Below the pieces are notes generated by a model. The model made no database searches and was not told the origin of the DNA. It saw nothing but the letters and a program-made list of their open reading frames with translations. A DNA stretch of 64,000 nt. It comes from Nocardioides iriomotensis. Its GTDB lineage: Bacteria > Actinomycetota > Actinomycetes > Propionibacteriales > Nocardioidaceae. Position 1 is the first letter of the stretch. Each line of letters opens with the position of its first letter. Location of the stretch: the NCBI RefSeq assembly GCF_004168035.1, contig NZ_SDPU01000021.1:62001-126000 (forward strand). The letters run 5' to 3'. Below are positions 54,346-63,833 of the stretch, piece by piece. The position numbers and the translations under genes were made by a program.

Positions 54346-55200
54346 GTGCCCGAGCTGCCCGAGGTCGAGGTGGTCCGCCGCGGCCTCGACGCCCACGTCG
54401 TCGGCCGGACGATCACCGGCGTCGACGTGCTCCACCTCCGTCCGGTCCGGCGGCACCTCGCCGGTCCCGACGACTTCGCGGCCCGGCTCGCCGGGCACCG
54501 CGTCGAGGGCGCCCGGCGCCGCGGCAAGTACCTGTGGCTGCCGCTCGACAGCGGCGACGCCCTGCTCGGGCACCTCGGCATGAGCGGGCAGATGCTGGTT
54601 CAGCCCGCCGACGCCCCCGACGAGCGGCACCTGCGCGTGCGGCTCCGCCTCGACGCGCCGTACGAGCTGCGCTTCGTCGACCAGCGCATGTTCGGTGGCC
54701 TCGCGGTCTCCCCGGGCGGCGCCGACCTCCCGTCGGAGATCGCGCACATCGCCCGCGACCCGATGGACCCCGAGTTCGACGACGACCTCTTCTCCGCCCG
54801 CGTGCGCGCCAAGGTCTCCGGGATCAAGCGGATCCTGCTCGACCAGACGGTGATCTCGGGCGTCGGCAACATCTACGCCGACGAGGCGCTCTGGCGGGCG
54901 CGGCTCCACGGCGAGCGGCCGGGACGGCGGCTGCGCCGGGTCGACGTCACCGAGGTGCTGACCGGCGTGCGCGCGGTGATGGGCGCCGCGCTCGAGCAGG
55001 GCGGCACGTCGTTCGACGCGCTCTACGTGAACGTCAACGGCGAGAGCGGCTACTTCGACCGGTCCTTGCACGCGTACGGCCAGGAGGGGCAGCCCTGCGC
55101 GCGCTGCGGGACGCCGATCGTGCGCGTGTCCTTCATGAACCGTTCGTCATACTTCTGCCCGGTCTGTCAGCCTCGTCCGCGCCGCTCCCGCGCCCGCTGA
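54346..55200 (+). CDS. mutM: Formamidopyrimidine-DNA glycosylase
   Basis: A 284-residue repair enzyme removing 8-oxoguanine and formamidopyrimidines. After removal of Met the catalytic Pro and Glu lie in [13 protein letters not shown]; the beta-elimination Lys is in [12 protein letters not shown] near 61, the H2TH region contains [18 protein letters not shown], and the C-terminal zinc finger has CARCGT and CPVCQ. Length is normal. GTG start. Its last 34 bases are overlapped by a convergent broken gene. Confidence 0.96.
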   Translation: MPELPEVEVVRRGLDAHVVGRTITGVDVLHLRPVRRHLAGPDDFAARLAGHRVEGARRRGKYLWLPLDSGDALLGHLGMSGQMLVQPADAPDERHLRVRLRLDAPYELRFVDQRMFGGLAVSPGGADLPSEIAHIARDPMDPEFDDDLFSARVRAKVSGIKRILLDQTVISGVGNIYADEALWRARLHGERPGRRLRRVDVTEVLTGVRAVMGAALEQGGTSFDALYVNVNGESGYFDRSLHAYGQEGQPCARCGTPIVRVSFMNRSSYFCPVCQPRPRRSRAR

Positions 55201-55405
55201 ACCGGCTCCGGCACGACCCCGGTCCAGTCGATCGGCGTCCACGCCTCCGACGTCACCCACTCGCTCCCGCAGCCCCACAGGCGAACAGGTCCTCGTCGGC
55301 GAGCCGCTCCCCGGTGGCAGCCCAGGCGCACTCGGAGCGGCACGCGGCGATCTGCAGCGGGCGGCTCCCCGGGTGGCTCCCCGATCGGCTGTCAGCGCGG
55401 CTCAC
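55167..55405 (-). pseudogene. Zinc-ribbon-like gene broken by a probable 1-base deletion
   Basis: From GTG 55405 one frame reads PLQIAACRSECAWAATGERL then ADEDLFACG and ends at a stop near 55253. A second frame, starting at the four-C run 55273-55276, reads CGSEWVTSEAWTPIDWTGVV and ends at 55167. Adding one base in that run joins the two into a 79-residue protein with CxxxC and CxxC pairs, the total length being exactly one base short of a whole number of codons. Either a genuine inactivated gene or a homopolymer sequencing error. It overlaps the mutM 3' end by 34 bases. Confidence 0.6.
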
Positions 55406-55556
55406 CCGACGACCGTAGCCCCCTGGTAGCCCGGGATTGACCGTCCCCGGCCCGCGTGGGACGCTTGCAGACGAGCACCCCCTCCTGCACCCGGCTGGGA
55501 TCCAGCCGGACGCCGGGTGTGCCTGCCCCCTCTCCCATCCACCGGAGGAACCGTCC

Positions 55557-55748
55557 ATGGCCAAGGCCCTCCTCGGCTACATGAGCAGCACCGATCCCCG
55601 GATCGCCACCCAGCTCGCCGCAGAGAACCGCCGCCTCCGCCAGCACGTCGCCGACCTCGAAGCGCACGTCCTGCGCCTCCAGGCCGAGAACGACGCGCTC
55701 GCGGCCGCGGTGCACGACGAGCCCCTGCTGACCCTCGAGCACGCCTGA
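55557..55748 (+). CDS. Small coiled-coil protein
   Basis: A 63-residue protein, MAKALLGYMSSTDPRIATQL then AAENRRLRQHVADLEAHVLR, a leucine-zipper-like helix with LEAHVLRLQAENDALAAAVH. No enzyme or membrane features. GGAGGAA lies 6 bases ahead of ATG 55557. Such short coiled coils occur near smc in actinobacteria, and a role in chromosome or cell division biology is possible but not shown. The sequence 55406-55556 before it has no gene. Confidence 0.7.
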   Translation: MAKALLGYMSSTDPRIATQLAAENRRLRQHVADLEAHVLRLQAENDALAAAVHDEPLLTLEHA

Positions 55749-55860
55749 CGCAGGCGTTCCCGGCGCCGGAGATCCGACGTCTCGTTATGACGTGACCTCT
55801 GCGGGGCACTCTCGTTGAACTCCACGACCCACTCGGGTCGACGAGGCGAGAGGCTCCCGG

Positions 55861-57384
55861 ATGACACGCCACCACCACCAGCTCACCCGACCGGTCGCCG
55901 CGGCGGCCGGTCTCGTCATGTCCCTGGTCGCCCCGGTGGCGCTCGTCGCACTCACCGCCGCCCCGGCTCACGCGCACGGTGACCACGACCGGATCCAGGA
56001 GATCCTCGGCACCGTCTCGCCCGACGCGAGCATCCCGCTGGTCACCAGCGACAACGTCGACCTGGTCGCCAACCGGCCGGGGACGACCGGCATCTCCGGA
56101 TGCTTCCTGCGCACCGCGCCGCTCTTCGTCACCTCCGGGATGGAGTCCGTCCGGGTCTTCGACGTCGCCGACCCGGCGAACCCGACCCAGGTCGGGGTGC
56201 TGCCCAACGCACTGTTCGAGAACGAGGCGATGAACTGCGGGGAGCGGAGGAAGAAGGACGGCATCCGCCGGTTCACGCTCATCGGCGTCGACACCGTCCA
56301 GGCCTCGCCGTCCGACCCGCAGCACGTCAACGTCGGCGGCAACGAGCTCGTCGTCGTCGACGTGACCGACCCGACCGCACCCAGGATCGCCGGCCGGGCC
56401 CCGGGGACGACCTCGACGCACACGGTCGCGTGCATCGACGAGACCGACTGCCGCTACGCCTACTCCGCGGGTGACAGCGGCTCGGGAACCTTCTCGATCT
56501 TCGACCTCACCGACCTGACCGCGCCGGTCGAGGTCGACTCCGACCCCGCGACCCCGGGCACCCAGGCGTTCGCGTCGCCGACCGCCGGGCACAAGTGGAA
56601 CTTCGACGGCGCCGGCTTCGGCACGCACACCGGCTGGGACGGCTCGGCCGTCTTCGACGTGACCACGCCGACGCGCCCCCGCCTCGTCACCACGACCGGC
56701 GCCGCCGGGCGCGGGGAGGACCCGGCGTACCCGGGCTGGAACGACTTCATCCACCACAACTCCTTCCGGCCCAACGCCCAGGCCTTCAAGCCCGACGCCG
56801 CGCCGTCGTTCGCCAACGGCAACGTGCTGCTGGTGACCGAGGAGGACTACGAGCAGGTCGACTGCGCGCAGGCCGGGTCGTTCCAGACCTGGTGGGTCAA
56901 GCGCCTCGACGGCACCCCCGACGCGATCGTGCCGCTCGACAAGGTCGAGCTCGCCGACCTCGGCAGCTTCCCGGTGCCGGCGTACGCGTTCTGCTCGGCG
57001 CACTGGTTCGACTACCACCCCTCGGGCATCGTCTCCGTCGGCTTCTACGGCGGCGGGATGCAGCTCGTCGACGTCCGCGACCCGCGCGACCTGAAGCCCT
57101 ACGGGCACGCGACCTGGGGCGTCTCCGAGGTCTGGGACTCCTACTGGGTGCCGGTCTACGGCAAGAACGGCGTCCGGACCGGCAGGAGCACCAACCTGGT
57201 GTACGCCGTCGACCTGGTCCGCGGCCTCGACGTCTACCGGGTCGACCTGCCGGGGACGTCCAGCACGCCGCTGGCCGGCCCGGTCGCGCTCGGACCGGCC
57301 CAGGGACTCCCCGTCGCCCTGGTCGCGGTCGCCCTGGTCGCCGCGGCCTACCTGCGGCGGGGCTCGCGCCGCCCCGGGTCCTGA
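55861..57384 (+). CDS. Secreted LVIVD-repeat protein with C-terminal membrane anchor
   Basis: A 507-residue exported protein. The signal peptide (about 1-38) ends in TAAPAHAHG. The body is made of LVIVD-type beta-propeller units, seen as MESVRVFDVADPANPTQVGV, NELVVVDVTDPTAPRIAGRA, FSIFDLTDLTAPVEV and MQLVDVRDPRDLKPYGHA. A hydrophobic helix near the end (LPVALVAVALVAAAYLRRG) anchors it with a short basic tail. The function is unknown; such proteins bind or hold partners on the cell surface. It lies between the coiled-coil gene and smc. Confidence 0.82.
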   Translation: MTRHHHQLTRPVAAAAGLVMSLVAPVALVALTAAPAHAHGDHDRIQEILGTVSPDASIPLVTSDNVDLVANRPGTTGISGCFLRTAPLFVTSGMESVRVFDVADPANPTQVGVLPNALFENEAMNCGERRKKDGIRRFTLIGVDTVQASPSDPQHVNVGGNELVVVDVTDPTAPRIAGRAPGTTSTHTVACIDETDCRYAYSAGDSGSGTFSIFDLTDLTAPVEVDSDPATPGTQAFASPTAGHKWNFDGAGFGTHTGWDGSAVFDVTTPTRPRLVTTTGAAGRGEDPAYPGWNDFIHHNSFRPNAQAFKPDAAPSFANGNVLLVTEEDYEQVDCAQAGSFQTWWVKRLDGTPDAIVPLDKVELADLGSFPVPAYAFCSAHWFDYHPSGIVSVGFYGGGMQLVDVRDPRDLKPYGHATWGVSEVWDSYWVPVYGKNGVRTGRSTNLVYAVDLVRGLDVYRVDLPGTSSTPLAGPVALGPAQGLPVALVAVALVAAAYLRRGSRRPGS

Positions 57385-57512
57385 AGGAGGGCGTCCTGCC
57401 CGAAACCGGGGTCGCCGCCTTGTAGGCTGTCGCCCGCTGATCTTCCCCACGGCAGCACACGCACGATGTCGTCCATCAGCTGACCCACCGGCGACCCGTG
57501 AGGAGCTCCACC

Positions 57513-60500
57513 TTGTACCTGAAGAGCCTGACGCTCCGCGGGTTCAAGTCGTTCGCGTCGGCGACGACCCTCCAGCTCGAGCCGGGGATCACCTGCATCG
57601 TCGGCCCCAACGGCTCCGGCAAGTCCAACGTCGTGGACGCCCTCGCCTGGGTGATGGGCGAGCAGGGCGCCAAGTCCCTGCGCGGCGGCAAGATGGAGGA
57701 CGTCATCTTCGCCGGTACGGCGGGCCGCCCGCCACTCGGCCGCGCCGAGGTCGCGCTGACCATCGACAACGCCGACGGCGCCCTGCCGATCGAGTACTCC
57801 GAGGTCACGATCAGCCGGACGATGTTCCGCAACGGCGGGTCCGAGTACGCCATCAACGGCCAGTCTTGCCGCCTGCTCGACGTCCAGGAGTTGCTCTCCG
57901 ACTCCGGCATCGGCCGCGAGATGCACGTGATCGTCGGGCAGGGCCAGCTCGACTCGATCCTGCACGCGACGCCCGAGGACCGCCGCGGCTTCATCGAGGA
58001 GGCCGCCGGCGTCCTCAAGCACCGCAAGCGCAAGGAGAAGGCGCTCCGCAAGCTCGACTCCACCGACGGCAACCTCACCCGGCTCAACGACCTGCTCAGC
58101 GAGATCCGGCGCCAGCTCAAGCCGCTCGGCCGCCAGGCCGAGGTGGCCCGCCGGGCCGCCGTCGTCCAGGCCGACGTGCGCGACGCCCGCGCGCGACTGC
58201 TCGCCGACGACCTGGTGACCGCGCGCACCGCGCTCGAGCAGGAGCTCGCCGACGAGACCGTCCTGATCGAGCGGCGCGCCGAGGTGGAGGCCGCGATCGA
58301 GAAGGCCCGCCAGTCCGAGTCGTCGCTGGAGGCCGCGCTGCGCGAGGACCTGCCGGCGCTGGCCAAGGCGCAGGAGACCTGGTTCGCGCTGTCCGGGCTG
58401 CGCGAGCGGCTCAAGGGCACCGCCGGCCTGGCCGCCGAGCGGGTGCGCAACGCCGCCGAGACCGCCGACGAGCAGCAGTCGTCCTCCGGCCGCGACCCCG
58501 AGCAGCTCGAGGCCGAGGCGGAGCGGGTCCGCGGCCAGGAGCGCGAGATCGCCGCCGAGGTCGAGCGCAACCGCGCCGGCCTCGAGCAGGCCGTCGCCGG
58601 CCGCGGCGAGGCCGAGACCGCCCACCAGGAGGAGGAGCGCCGCGTCGCCGGCCTGGTCCGGGCCGCCGCCGACCGCCGCGAGGGACTCGCCCGGCTGCAC
58701 GGCCAGGTCAACGCGCTGCGCAGCCGGTCCGCCGCCGCCGAGGACGAGCTCGGCCGCCTGACCACGTCGCGCGGGGAGGTGCTCGCCCGCGGCGAGCGCG
58801 CCCAGCGCGAGTTCACCGCCCTGGAGACCCGGGTCGCCGGGCTCGACGCGGGGGAGGAGGGCCTCGACGCCGAGCACGAGGCCGCCGCCTCGCTGCTGGG
58901 CGACCTCGAGGACCGGCTCGCCAAGACCCGAGAGGAGGCCCAGACCGCGGAGCGCGAGCGCACCGCCCTGGCCGCCCGCAAGGAGGCCCTCGAGCTCGGC
59001 CTCGACCGCAAGGACGGCGCCGGCGCACTGCTCGCCGCCTCCGACTCCGTGAGCGGGCTGCTCGGGTCGGTCGCCGCGCTGCTGTCGGTCCGCTCCGGCT
59101 ACGAGACCGCCGTCGCCGCCGCGCTCGGCTCCGCCGCCGACGCGGTCGCCGTCGAGCACGTCGACGCCGCACTCGTCGCCCTCGGCCACCTCAAGAGCGA
59201 GGACCTCGGCCGCGCCGGCATCCTCCTCGGCGGTGCCGCCCCCGACGACAGCACCTGGCCGGGCCTCCCGTCGAGCGCGACGTACGCCCTCGACGTCATC
59301 GAGTGTCCCGACGCCCTGCGGTCCGCGCTGCGCCGCGTGCTGTTCAAGACCGCGCTCGTCGACACCCTCGACGACGCCCGAGCGCTCGTCCGCGAGATGC
59401 CCGACCTCACCGCCGTCACCCGCGAGGGCGACGTGCTCGGGGCGCACTTCGTGTCGGGTGGATCCTCGAGCCGGCCCAGCCTCATCGAGGTGCAGGCCGC
59501 GGTCGACGAGGCCGCCGAGCAGCTCACCGCGGCGACGCACCGGTGCGAGCGGCTGACCTTCGACCTGTCCCGTCTGGAGGAGGAGCGCAGCCAGGCCCGG
59601 CAGCGGGTCGACGTCGCGCTCGCCAAGCTGCACGAGTCCGACGCCCACCTCGCGGCCGTGGCCGAGGAGCTCGGCCAGCTCGGGGCGCTCGCCCGGTCCG
59701 CCAAGGGCGAGGCCGAGCGGATCGCCGCCGCGATCGCCCAGGCCGAGGAGGCCCGCGACAAGGCGGTCACCGGCCTCGCCGACCTCGAGGAGCGGCTCGC
59801 CGCGGCGGAGGCCGCGCCCGACGAGGAGCCCGAGACCGACGAGCGCGACCGGCTCGCCGAGGCCGCCAAGGCCGCCCGCGCCCACGAGATGGACGCCCGG
59901 CTCGCGCTGCGCACCGCCGAGGAGCGCGCCCGCGCCCTGGCCGGCCGCGCCGACTCGCTGGTCCGCGCCGCCCAGGCCGAGCGCGACGCCCGCGCCAAGG
60001 CGGCCGCCCGGCGCGAGCGGATGATCCGCGAGGGCCAGGTCGCCCAGGCCGTCGCCCGCGCCGTCACCGTCGTGCTGCAGCGGCTGGAGGTCTCGATCGC
60101 CGCGGCCGCCGACCAGCGCACGGCCGTCGAGCAGTCCCGCCGCGGCCGCGAGGAGGAGCTGATGGCGGTCCGCGCCCGGCTCCGCGACCTCGGCCGCGAG
60201 CTCGACGAGCTGGTCAACACCGTCCACCGCGACGAGATGGCCCGCACCCAGCAGCGGATGCGCATCGAGCAGCTCGAGGAGCGCGCGCTCGAGGAGCTCG
60301 GTCTCGACGTCGAGGCCCTGGTCGCCGAGTTCGGCCCCGACCAGCTGGTGCCGCCGGTCCAGGCTGGTCCGCCCGAGACCGACGGGACCACCCAGGAGAC
60401 CGTCCCGGCCGAGCCCGTGCCGTTCGTGCGCGAGGAGCAGCAGAAGCGGCTTCGCGCCGCCGAGCGCGCCCTGTCGATGCTCGGCAAGGTCAACCCCCTG

Positions 60501-61088
60501 GCGCTCGAGGAGTTCTCGGCGCTGGAGGAGCGGCACAAGTTCCTCACCGAGCAGCTCGAGGACCTCAAGAAGACCCGGCGCGACCTGCTCGACATCGTCC
60601 GCGAGGTCGACGAGCGGGTGGAGCAGGTCTTCACCGAGGCCTGGGAGGACGTCCGCACGGCGTTCGACTCGGTCTTCGCCCGGCTGTTCCCGGGCGGTGA
60701 GGGCAAGCTGGTGCTGACCGACCCGTCCGACATGCTGACCACCGGCATCGAGGTCGAGGCCCGGCCGCCGGGCAAGAAGGTCAAGCGCCTCTCGCTGCTC
60801 TCCGGTGGTGAGCGGTCGCTCGTGGCCGTGGCGTTCCTGGTCGCGCTGTTCAAGGCCCGCCCGTCGCCGTTCTACATCCTCGACGAGGTCGAGGCGGCGC
60901 TCGACGACACCAACCTCGGCCGCCTGCTGGAGATCTACGAAGAGCTGCGCGAGAACTCCCAGCTGCTCGTCATCACCCACCAGAAGCGCACGATGGAGGT
61001 CGGCGACGCGATCTACGGCGTCACGATGCGCGGCGACGGCATCTCGGCCGTGATCAGCCAGCGGCTGCGCGAGGTGGAGCCCGCCTGA
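57513..61088 (+). CDS. smc: Chromosome segregation ATPase SMC
   Basis: A 1191-residue SMC protein that compacts and segregates chromosomes with ScpA/ScpB. Walker A GPNGSGKSNVVDALAWVMGE is near residue 32, a long coiled coil follows, the hinge lies near 510-640 (GLLGSVAALLSVRSGYETAV), a second coiled coil leads to the ABC signature LSGGERSLVAVAF near 1098 and Walker B YILDEVEAALDD. Start at TTG 57513, with AGGAG 7 bases ahead, reading YLKSLTLRGFKSFA; the upstream GTG 57498 has no such site. TAGGCT at 57423 may be its -10. The stop overlaps the next gene (TGATG). Confidence 0.96.
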   Translation: MYLKSLTLRGFKSFASATTLQLEPGITCIVGPNGSGKSNVVDALAWVMGEQGAKSLRGGKMEDVIFAGTAGRPPLGRAEVALTIDNADGALPIEYSEVTISRTMFRNGGSEYAINGQSCRLLDVQELLSDSGIGREMHVIVGQGQLDSILHATPEDRRGFIEEAAGVLKHRKRKEKALRKLDSTDGNLTRLNDLLSEIRRQLKPLGRQAEVARRAAVVQADVRDARARLLADDLVTARTALEQELADETVLIERRAEVEAAIEKARQSESSLEAALREDLPALAKAQETWFALSGLRERLKGTAGLAAERVRNAAETADEQQSSSGRDPEQLEAEAERVRGQEREIAAEVERNRAGLEQAVAGRGEAETAHQEEERRVAGLVRAAADRREGLARLHGQVNALRSRSAAAEDELGRLTTSRGEVLARGERAQREFTALETRVAGLDAGEEGLDAEHEAAASLLGDLEDRLAKTREEAQTAERERTALAARKEALELGLDRKDGAGALLAASDSVSGLLGSVAALLSVRSGYETAVAAALGSAADAVAVEHVDAALVALGHLKSEDLGRAGILLGGAAPDDSTWPGLPSSATYALDVIECPDALRSALRRVLFKTALVDTLDDARALVREMPDLTAVTREGDVLGAHFVSGGSSSRPSLIEVQAAVDEAAEQLTAATHRCERLTFDLSRLEEERSQARQRVDVALAKLHESDAHLAAVAEELGQLGALARSAKGEAERIAAAIAQAEEARDKAVTGLADLEERLAAAEAAPDEEPETDERDRLAEAAKAARAHEMDARLALRTAEERARALAGRADSLVRAAQAERDARAKAAARRERMIREGQVAQAVARAVTVVLQRLEVSIAAAADQRTAVEQSRRGREEELMAVRARLRDLGRELDELVNTVHRDEMARTQQRMRIEQLEERALEELGLDVEALVAEFGPDQLVPPVQAGPPETDGTTQETVPAEPVPFVREEQQKRLRAAERALSMLGKVNPLALEEFSALEERHKFLTEQLEDLKKTRRDLLDIVREVDERVEQVFTEAWEDVRTAFDSVFARLFPGGEGKLVLTDPSDMLTTGIEVEARPPGKKVKRLSLLSGGERSLVAVAFLVALFKARPSPFYILDEVEAALDDTNLGRLLEIYEELRENSQLLVITHQKRTMEVGDAIYGVTMRGDGISAVISQRLREVEPA

Positions 61089-61552
61089 TGGGGGAGCGAC
61101 CGCCGCGGCCGACCCGCGGCGACTACGTCGTGTGGCGCACGATGACGACGCGCTGGGCCGACGACGACGTCTACGGCCACATGAACAACGCCGTCTACTA
61201 CGAGATGTTCGACACCGCCGTCAACGCGCACCTCATCGAGGCGACCGGGGTGAACGTCCGCACCCTGCCCGCCGTGGGCGTGGTCGCGGAGACCTCGTGC
61301 CGCTACTTCCGCGAGATCGGGTTCCCGGCCCCCGTCGAGGCCGGCCTCGCCGTCGAGCGGGTCGGGACGTCGTCGGTCGTCTACCGGATCGGCCTGTTCC
61401 AGGGCGACGGCGACGAGGCCGCGGCCGAGGGCCGGTTCGTGCACGTGTACGTCGACAACACCACCGGGCCCGGGAACCGGCCGGTCCGCCCGCTGCCCGA
61501 CGCGATCCGGGCGGTCGCCGAGGCGTTGGTCCCGACGGCGCCCGCGGACTGA
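61088..61552 (+). CDS. Acyl-CoA thioesterase, hot-dog fold
   Basis: A 154-residue 4-hydroxybenzoyl-CoA thioesterase/YbgC-like protein. The active site motif lies in RWADDDVYGHMNNAVYYEMF, with the family Asp and the helix, followed by AVGVVAETSCRYFREIGFPA. The substrate is probably an acyl-CoA. The ATG overlaps the smc stop, so it is translated with smc, although a functional link to SMC is not evident. Confidence 0.85.
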   Translation: MGERPPRPTRGDYVVWRTMTTRWADDDVYGHMNNAVYYEMFDTAVNAHLIEATGVNVRTLPAVGVVAETSCRYFREIGFPAPVEAGLAVERVGTSSVVYRIGLFQGDGDEAAAEGRFVHVYVDNTTGPGNRPVRPLPDAIRAVAEALVPTAPAD

Positions 61553-61648
61553 GTCCGGGCCGGAGCGGACTGATCCCGGCGATTGGGACCGTTGTCCAGC
61601 ACCTGGCACGATGGTTTCCGTCCTCGGTTCCCCGGGAAGGTAAAGACT

Positions 61649-61918
61649 GTGATCTCCGTCCTCGTCGCCATGCTGGTCATCCTTGCGCTGGCCGGGCTGG
61701 TGGTGCTCTACGTCGCCTACCCGCACCGCGGCGAGGAGGTTCCCAACGCCCCCTGGGTCGGTGACGCGATGCGCAAGGGGGTCGAGGCCCTGCCGACGCT
61801 CGACAACCAGCGCGAGCAGGCCGCCGCGCAGCCCGAGCCGGCTCAGCCCGTCGTACCGGCCCAGCCGGCCGCTCCGGGCCGGCACGCCCAGCACGTCGGG
61901 GAGACGTCTCAGCGCTGA
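61649..61918 (+). CDS. Small membrane protein with charged Pro-rich tail
   Basis: An 89-residue protein with one N-terminal transmembrane helix (VISVLVAMLVILALAGLVVL) then YVAYPHRGEEVPNAPWVGDA and a Gln/Pro/Ala-rich tail. GGGAAGG lies 8 bases ahead of GTG 61649. No family is recognised. It stands between the thioesterase and ftsY; the 96 bases before it hold only the ribosome site. Confidence 0.75.
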   Translation: MISVLVAMLVILALAGLVVLYVAYPHRGEEVPNAPWVGDAMRKGVEALPTLDNQREQAAAQPEPAQPVVPAQPAAPGRHAQHVGETSQR

Positions 61919-61985
61919 CCCGGGGCTGACCGGGCGCTGACCCGGGCCCTCGGACCGTCGCCCCGCCTCTGGTTGGATGGTGGGC

Positions 61986-63179
61986 GTGGAGTACCTCTGG
62001 TTGATCATCGCCGTCGCCGTCGTCCTGGTGGGCGGCATCGCCGGCCTGGTCGCGACGCGTGGTCGCGGACGGAGCACCCCGACCCTCGACCGCGAGGGAC
62101 CGCCCGAGGTGGTGGCCCCCGCCGACACCGAGACGGAGGCCGAGCCGGGTGTCGGTGACGACGCCGCGGTCCCGCGGGACACCCCGACCCGCACCGTCGA
62201 GGACGCCGACCTCCCCACGATCGAGGCGCCCGCCCCGGTCGAGAAGCCCGAGTCGACCGCCTCCCGCCTGGTCCGGCTCCGCCAGCGGCTCGCCCGCTCG
62301 CAGAGCCCGCTCGGCCGCGGCCTGCTCGCCCTGCTGTCCCGCGACGTCATCGACGAGGACACCTGGGAGGAGATCGAGGACATCCTGCTCACCGCGGACG
62401 TGGGCGTCGCGCCCACGCAGGAGCTCGTCGACCGGCTGCGCACCCGGGTCAAGGTCGAGGGCAGCACCGGCGCCTCCGTCCGCGACATCCTGCGCGAGGA
62501 GCTCGTCACCCTCGTCGACCCGACCCTCGACCGCGCGCTGCACGTCGACCGGGCCGACGGCAAGCCCGGCGTCGTGCTCGTGGTCGGCGTCAACGGCACC
62601 GGCAAGACCACCACCGTCGGCAAGCTCGCCCGGGTCCTGGTCGCCGAGGACAAGGACGTCGTGCTCGGCGCGGCCGACACGTTCCGCGCCGCCGCCACCG
62701 AGCAGCTGGCCACCTGGGGCGAGCGGGTCGGCGTGCCGACCGTCCGCGGCCCCGAGGGGAGCGACCCGGCGAGCGTGGCGTTCGAGGCGGTCAAGGCCGG
62801 CATCGAGCAGGAGGCCGACGTCGTCCTGGTCGACACCGCCGGCCGGCTGCAGAACAAGGCCGGCCTGATGGACGAGCTCGGCAAGGTCAAGCGTGTCGTC
62901 GAGAAGCAGACGCCCGTCTCCGAGGTGCTGCTCGTGCTCGACGCGACCACCGGTCAGAACGGCATGACGCAAGCCCGGGTCTTCGGTGAGGTCGTCGACG
63001 TCACCGGCATCGTGCTGACCAAGCTCGACGGCTCGGCCAAGGGCGGCATCGTGGTCGCCGTGCAGCGGGAGCTCGGCGTCCCGGTCAAGCTCGTCGGCAT
63101 CGGCGAGGGCGGTGACGACCTCGCGCCGTTCGACCCCGAGGCGTTCGTCGACGCGCTCCTCGGCGCCGAGAGCGCCTGA
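61986..63179 (+). CDS. ftsY: Signal recognition particle receptor FtsY
   Basis: A 397-residue SRP receptor GTPase. An N-terminal hydrophobic helix (YLWLIIAVAVVLVGGIAGLV) anchors it in the membrane, then an acidic linker (A domain), then the NG domain: GVNGTGKTTTVGKLARVL (G1) near 200, LGAADTFRAAA, VDTAGRLQNKAGLMDELGK and TKLDGSAKGG. GTG 61986 is chosen since TTGGAT (61973-61978) lies 7 bases upstream and no ribosome site is visible; ATG 61977 is the alternative. It docks ribosome-SRP complexes at the membrane. Confidence 0.95.
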   Translation: MEYLWLIIAVAVVLVGGIAGLVATRGRGRSTPTLDREGPPEVVAPADTETEAEPGVGDDAAVPRDTPTRTVEDADLPTIEAPAPVEKPESTASRLVRLRQRLARSQSPLGRGLLALLSRDVIDEDTWEEIEDILLTADVGVAPTQELVDRLRTRVKVEGSTGASVRDILREELVTLVDPTLDRALHVDRADGKPGVVLVVGVNGTGKTTTVGKLARVLVAEDKDVVLGAADTFRAAATEQLATWGERVGVPTVRGPEGSDPASVAFEAVKAGIEQEADVVLVDTAGRLQNKAGLMDELGKVKRVVEKQTPVSEVLLVLDATTGQNGMTQARVFGEVVDVTGIVLTKLDGSAKGGIVVAVQRELGVPVKLVGIGEGGDDLAPFDPEAFVDALLGAESA

Positions 63180-63215
63180 GCCCGCACCGCCGTACGGCGG
63201 CAAGCGTCGGGTCGG

Positions 63216-63812
63216 CTACCGGCGGATGCCGCGCAGCGTGAACTGCACGAGCGTGTCGACGTCCTCGAGCTGCGGTAGCGGCCGGCCGAGGATGACCCGC
63301 GCGGTGACGATGCCGCCGAGGTACTGCACCGCGGTGTCGACGTCGGCGTCGCGGCGCACCTCGCCCCGCTCGATCGCCCGCCGCAGCGACGCGCGGGCGT
63401 CGTTCTCCCGGCGCTCGGTGGAGGAGCGGTAGAGCGCCGCGATCCGCTCGTCGCGCAGCGACTCGGTGATCGACATGCGCAGGTAGGCCAGGCCGGTGTC
63501 GGTGTTGGCGAACGCGATGAAGGACCGGTAGTTGGCGGCCAGGTCGCCCTCGATCGTGCCGGTGTCCGGCTCGGGGAACTCCGCGGAGTACAACGTCTCC
63601 ATCGCGGCGACGGCGAGGTCCTCCTTGGACGGCCACCGCCGGTAGACCGTCGCCTTGCCGACTCCGGCCCGGGCAGCGACCTCGTCGACGGTGGTCTTGT
63701 CGAACCCGCGCAGGAGGAGCAGCTCGGCCGCCGCGCGGGTGATCTTCGAGTCGGTCTCGGGGTCGCGTGGACGGCCGCGGCCGCGGCGTCGAGGGACGTC
63801 CAGGTCTGCCAT
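63216..63812 (-). CDS. TetR-family transcriptional regulator
   Basis: A 198-residue TetR repressor. The N-terminal helix-turn-helix is ITRAAAELLLLRGFDKTTVD followed by EVAARAGVGKATVYRRWPSK, and the C-terminal half is a helical ligand domain of unknown specificity (about 70-195). A basic run RRRGRGRPRDPE precedes it. Convergent with ftsY. An imperfect dyad just before the start (63816-63833) may be its own operator. Confidence 0.9.
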   Translation of the reverse strand: MADLDVPRRRGRGRPRDPETDSKITRAAAELLLLRGFDKTTVDEVAARAGVGKATVYRRWPSKEDLAVAAMETLYSAEFPEPDTGTIEGDLAANYRSFIAFANTDTGLAYLRMSITESLRDERIAALYRSSTERRENDARASLRRAIERGEVRRDADVDTAVQYLGGIVTARVILGRPLPQLEDVDTLVQFTLRGIRR

Positions 63813-63815
63813 GAC

Positions 63816-63833
63816 ACTAACGATACTGCTAGT
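63816..63833. promoter_or_regulatory. Possible TetR operator
   Basis: ACTAACGATACTGCTAGT begins three bases past the TetR start. Its outer ends (ACTA and TAGT) and several inner bases are symmetric, an imperfect palindrome of typical TetR-site length. It is AT-rich compared with its surroundings. From 63834 to the window end no gene is visible; the region probably holds the TetR promoter and whatever lies to the right. Confidence 0.45.

Noticed and set aside
57246-57262. LPGTS near the C-terminus of the LVIVD protein as a sortase signal
   Set aside because: It lies too far before the membrane helix and lacks the final Gly of LPxTG; a plain membrane anchor explains the end better.
57348-60980. 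A 1210-codon open frame antisense to smc
   Set aside because: Composition is Leu/Gly/Arg-rich and repetitive, as expected from the complement of a GC-rich coiled-coil gene; it has no domains and overlaps a certain gene along its whole length.
63187-63200. CCGCCGTACGGCGG palindrome after ftsY as a terminator
   Set aside because: A loopless 14-base palindrome without a T-run cannot fold as a normal hairpin terminator; common by chance at this GC content.
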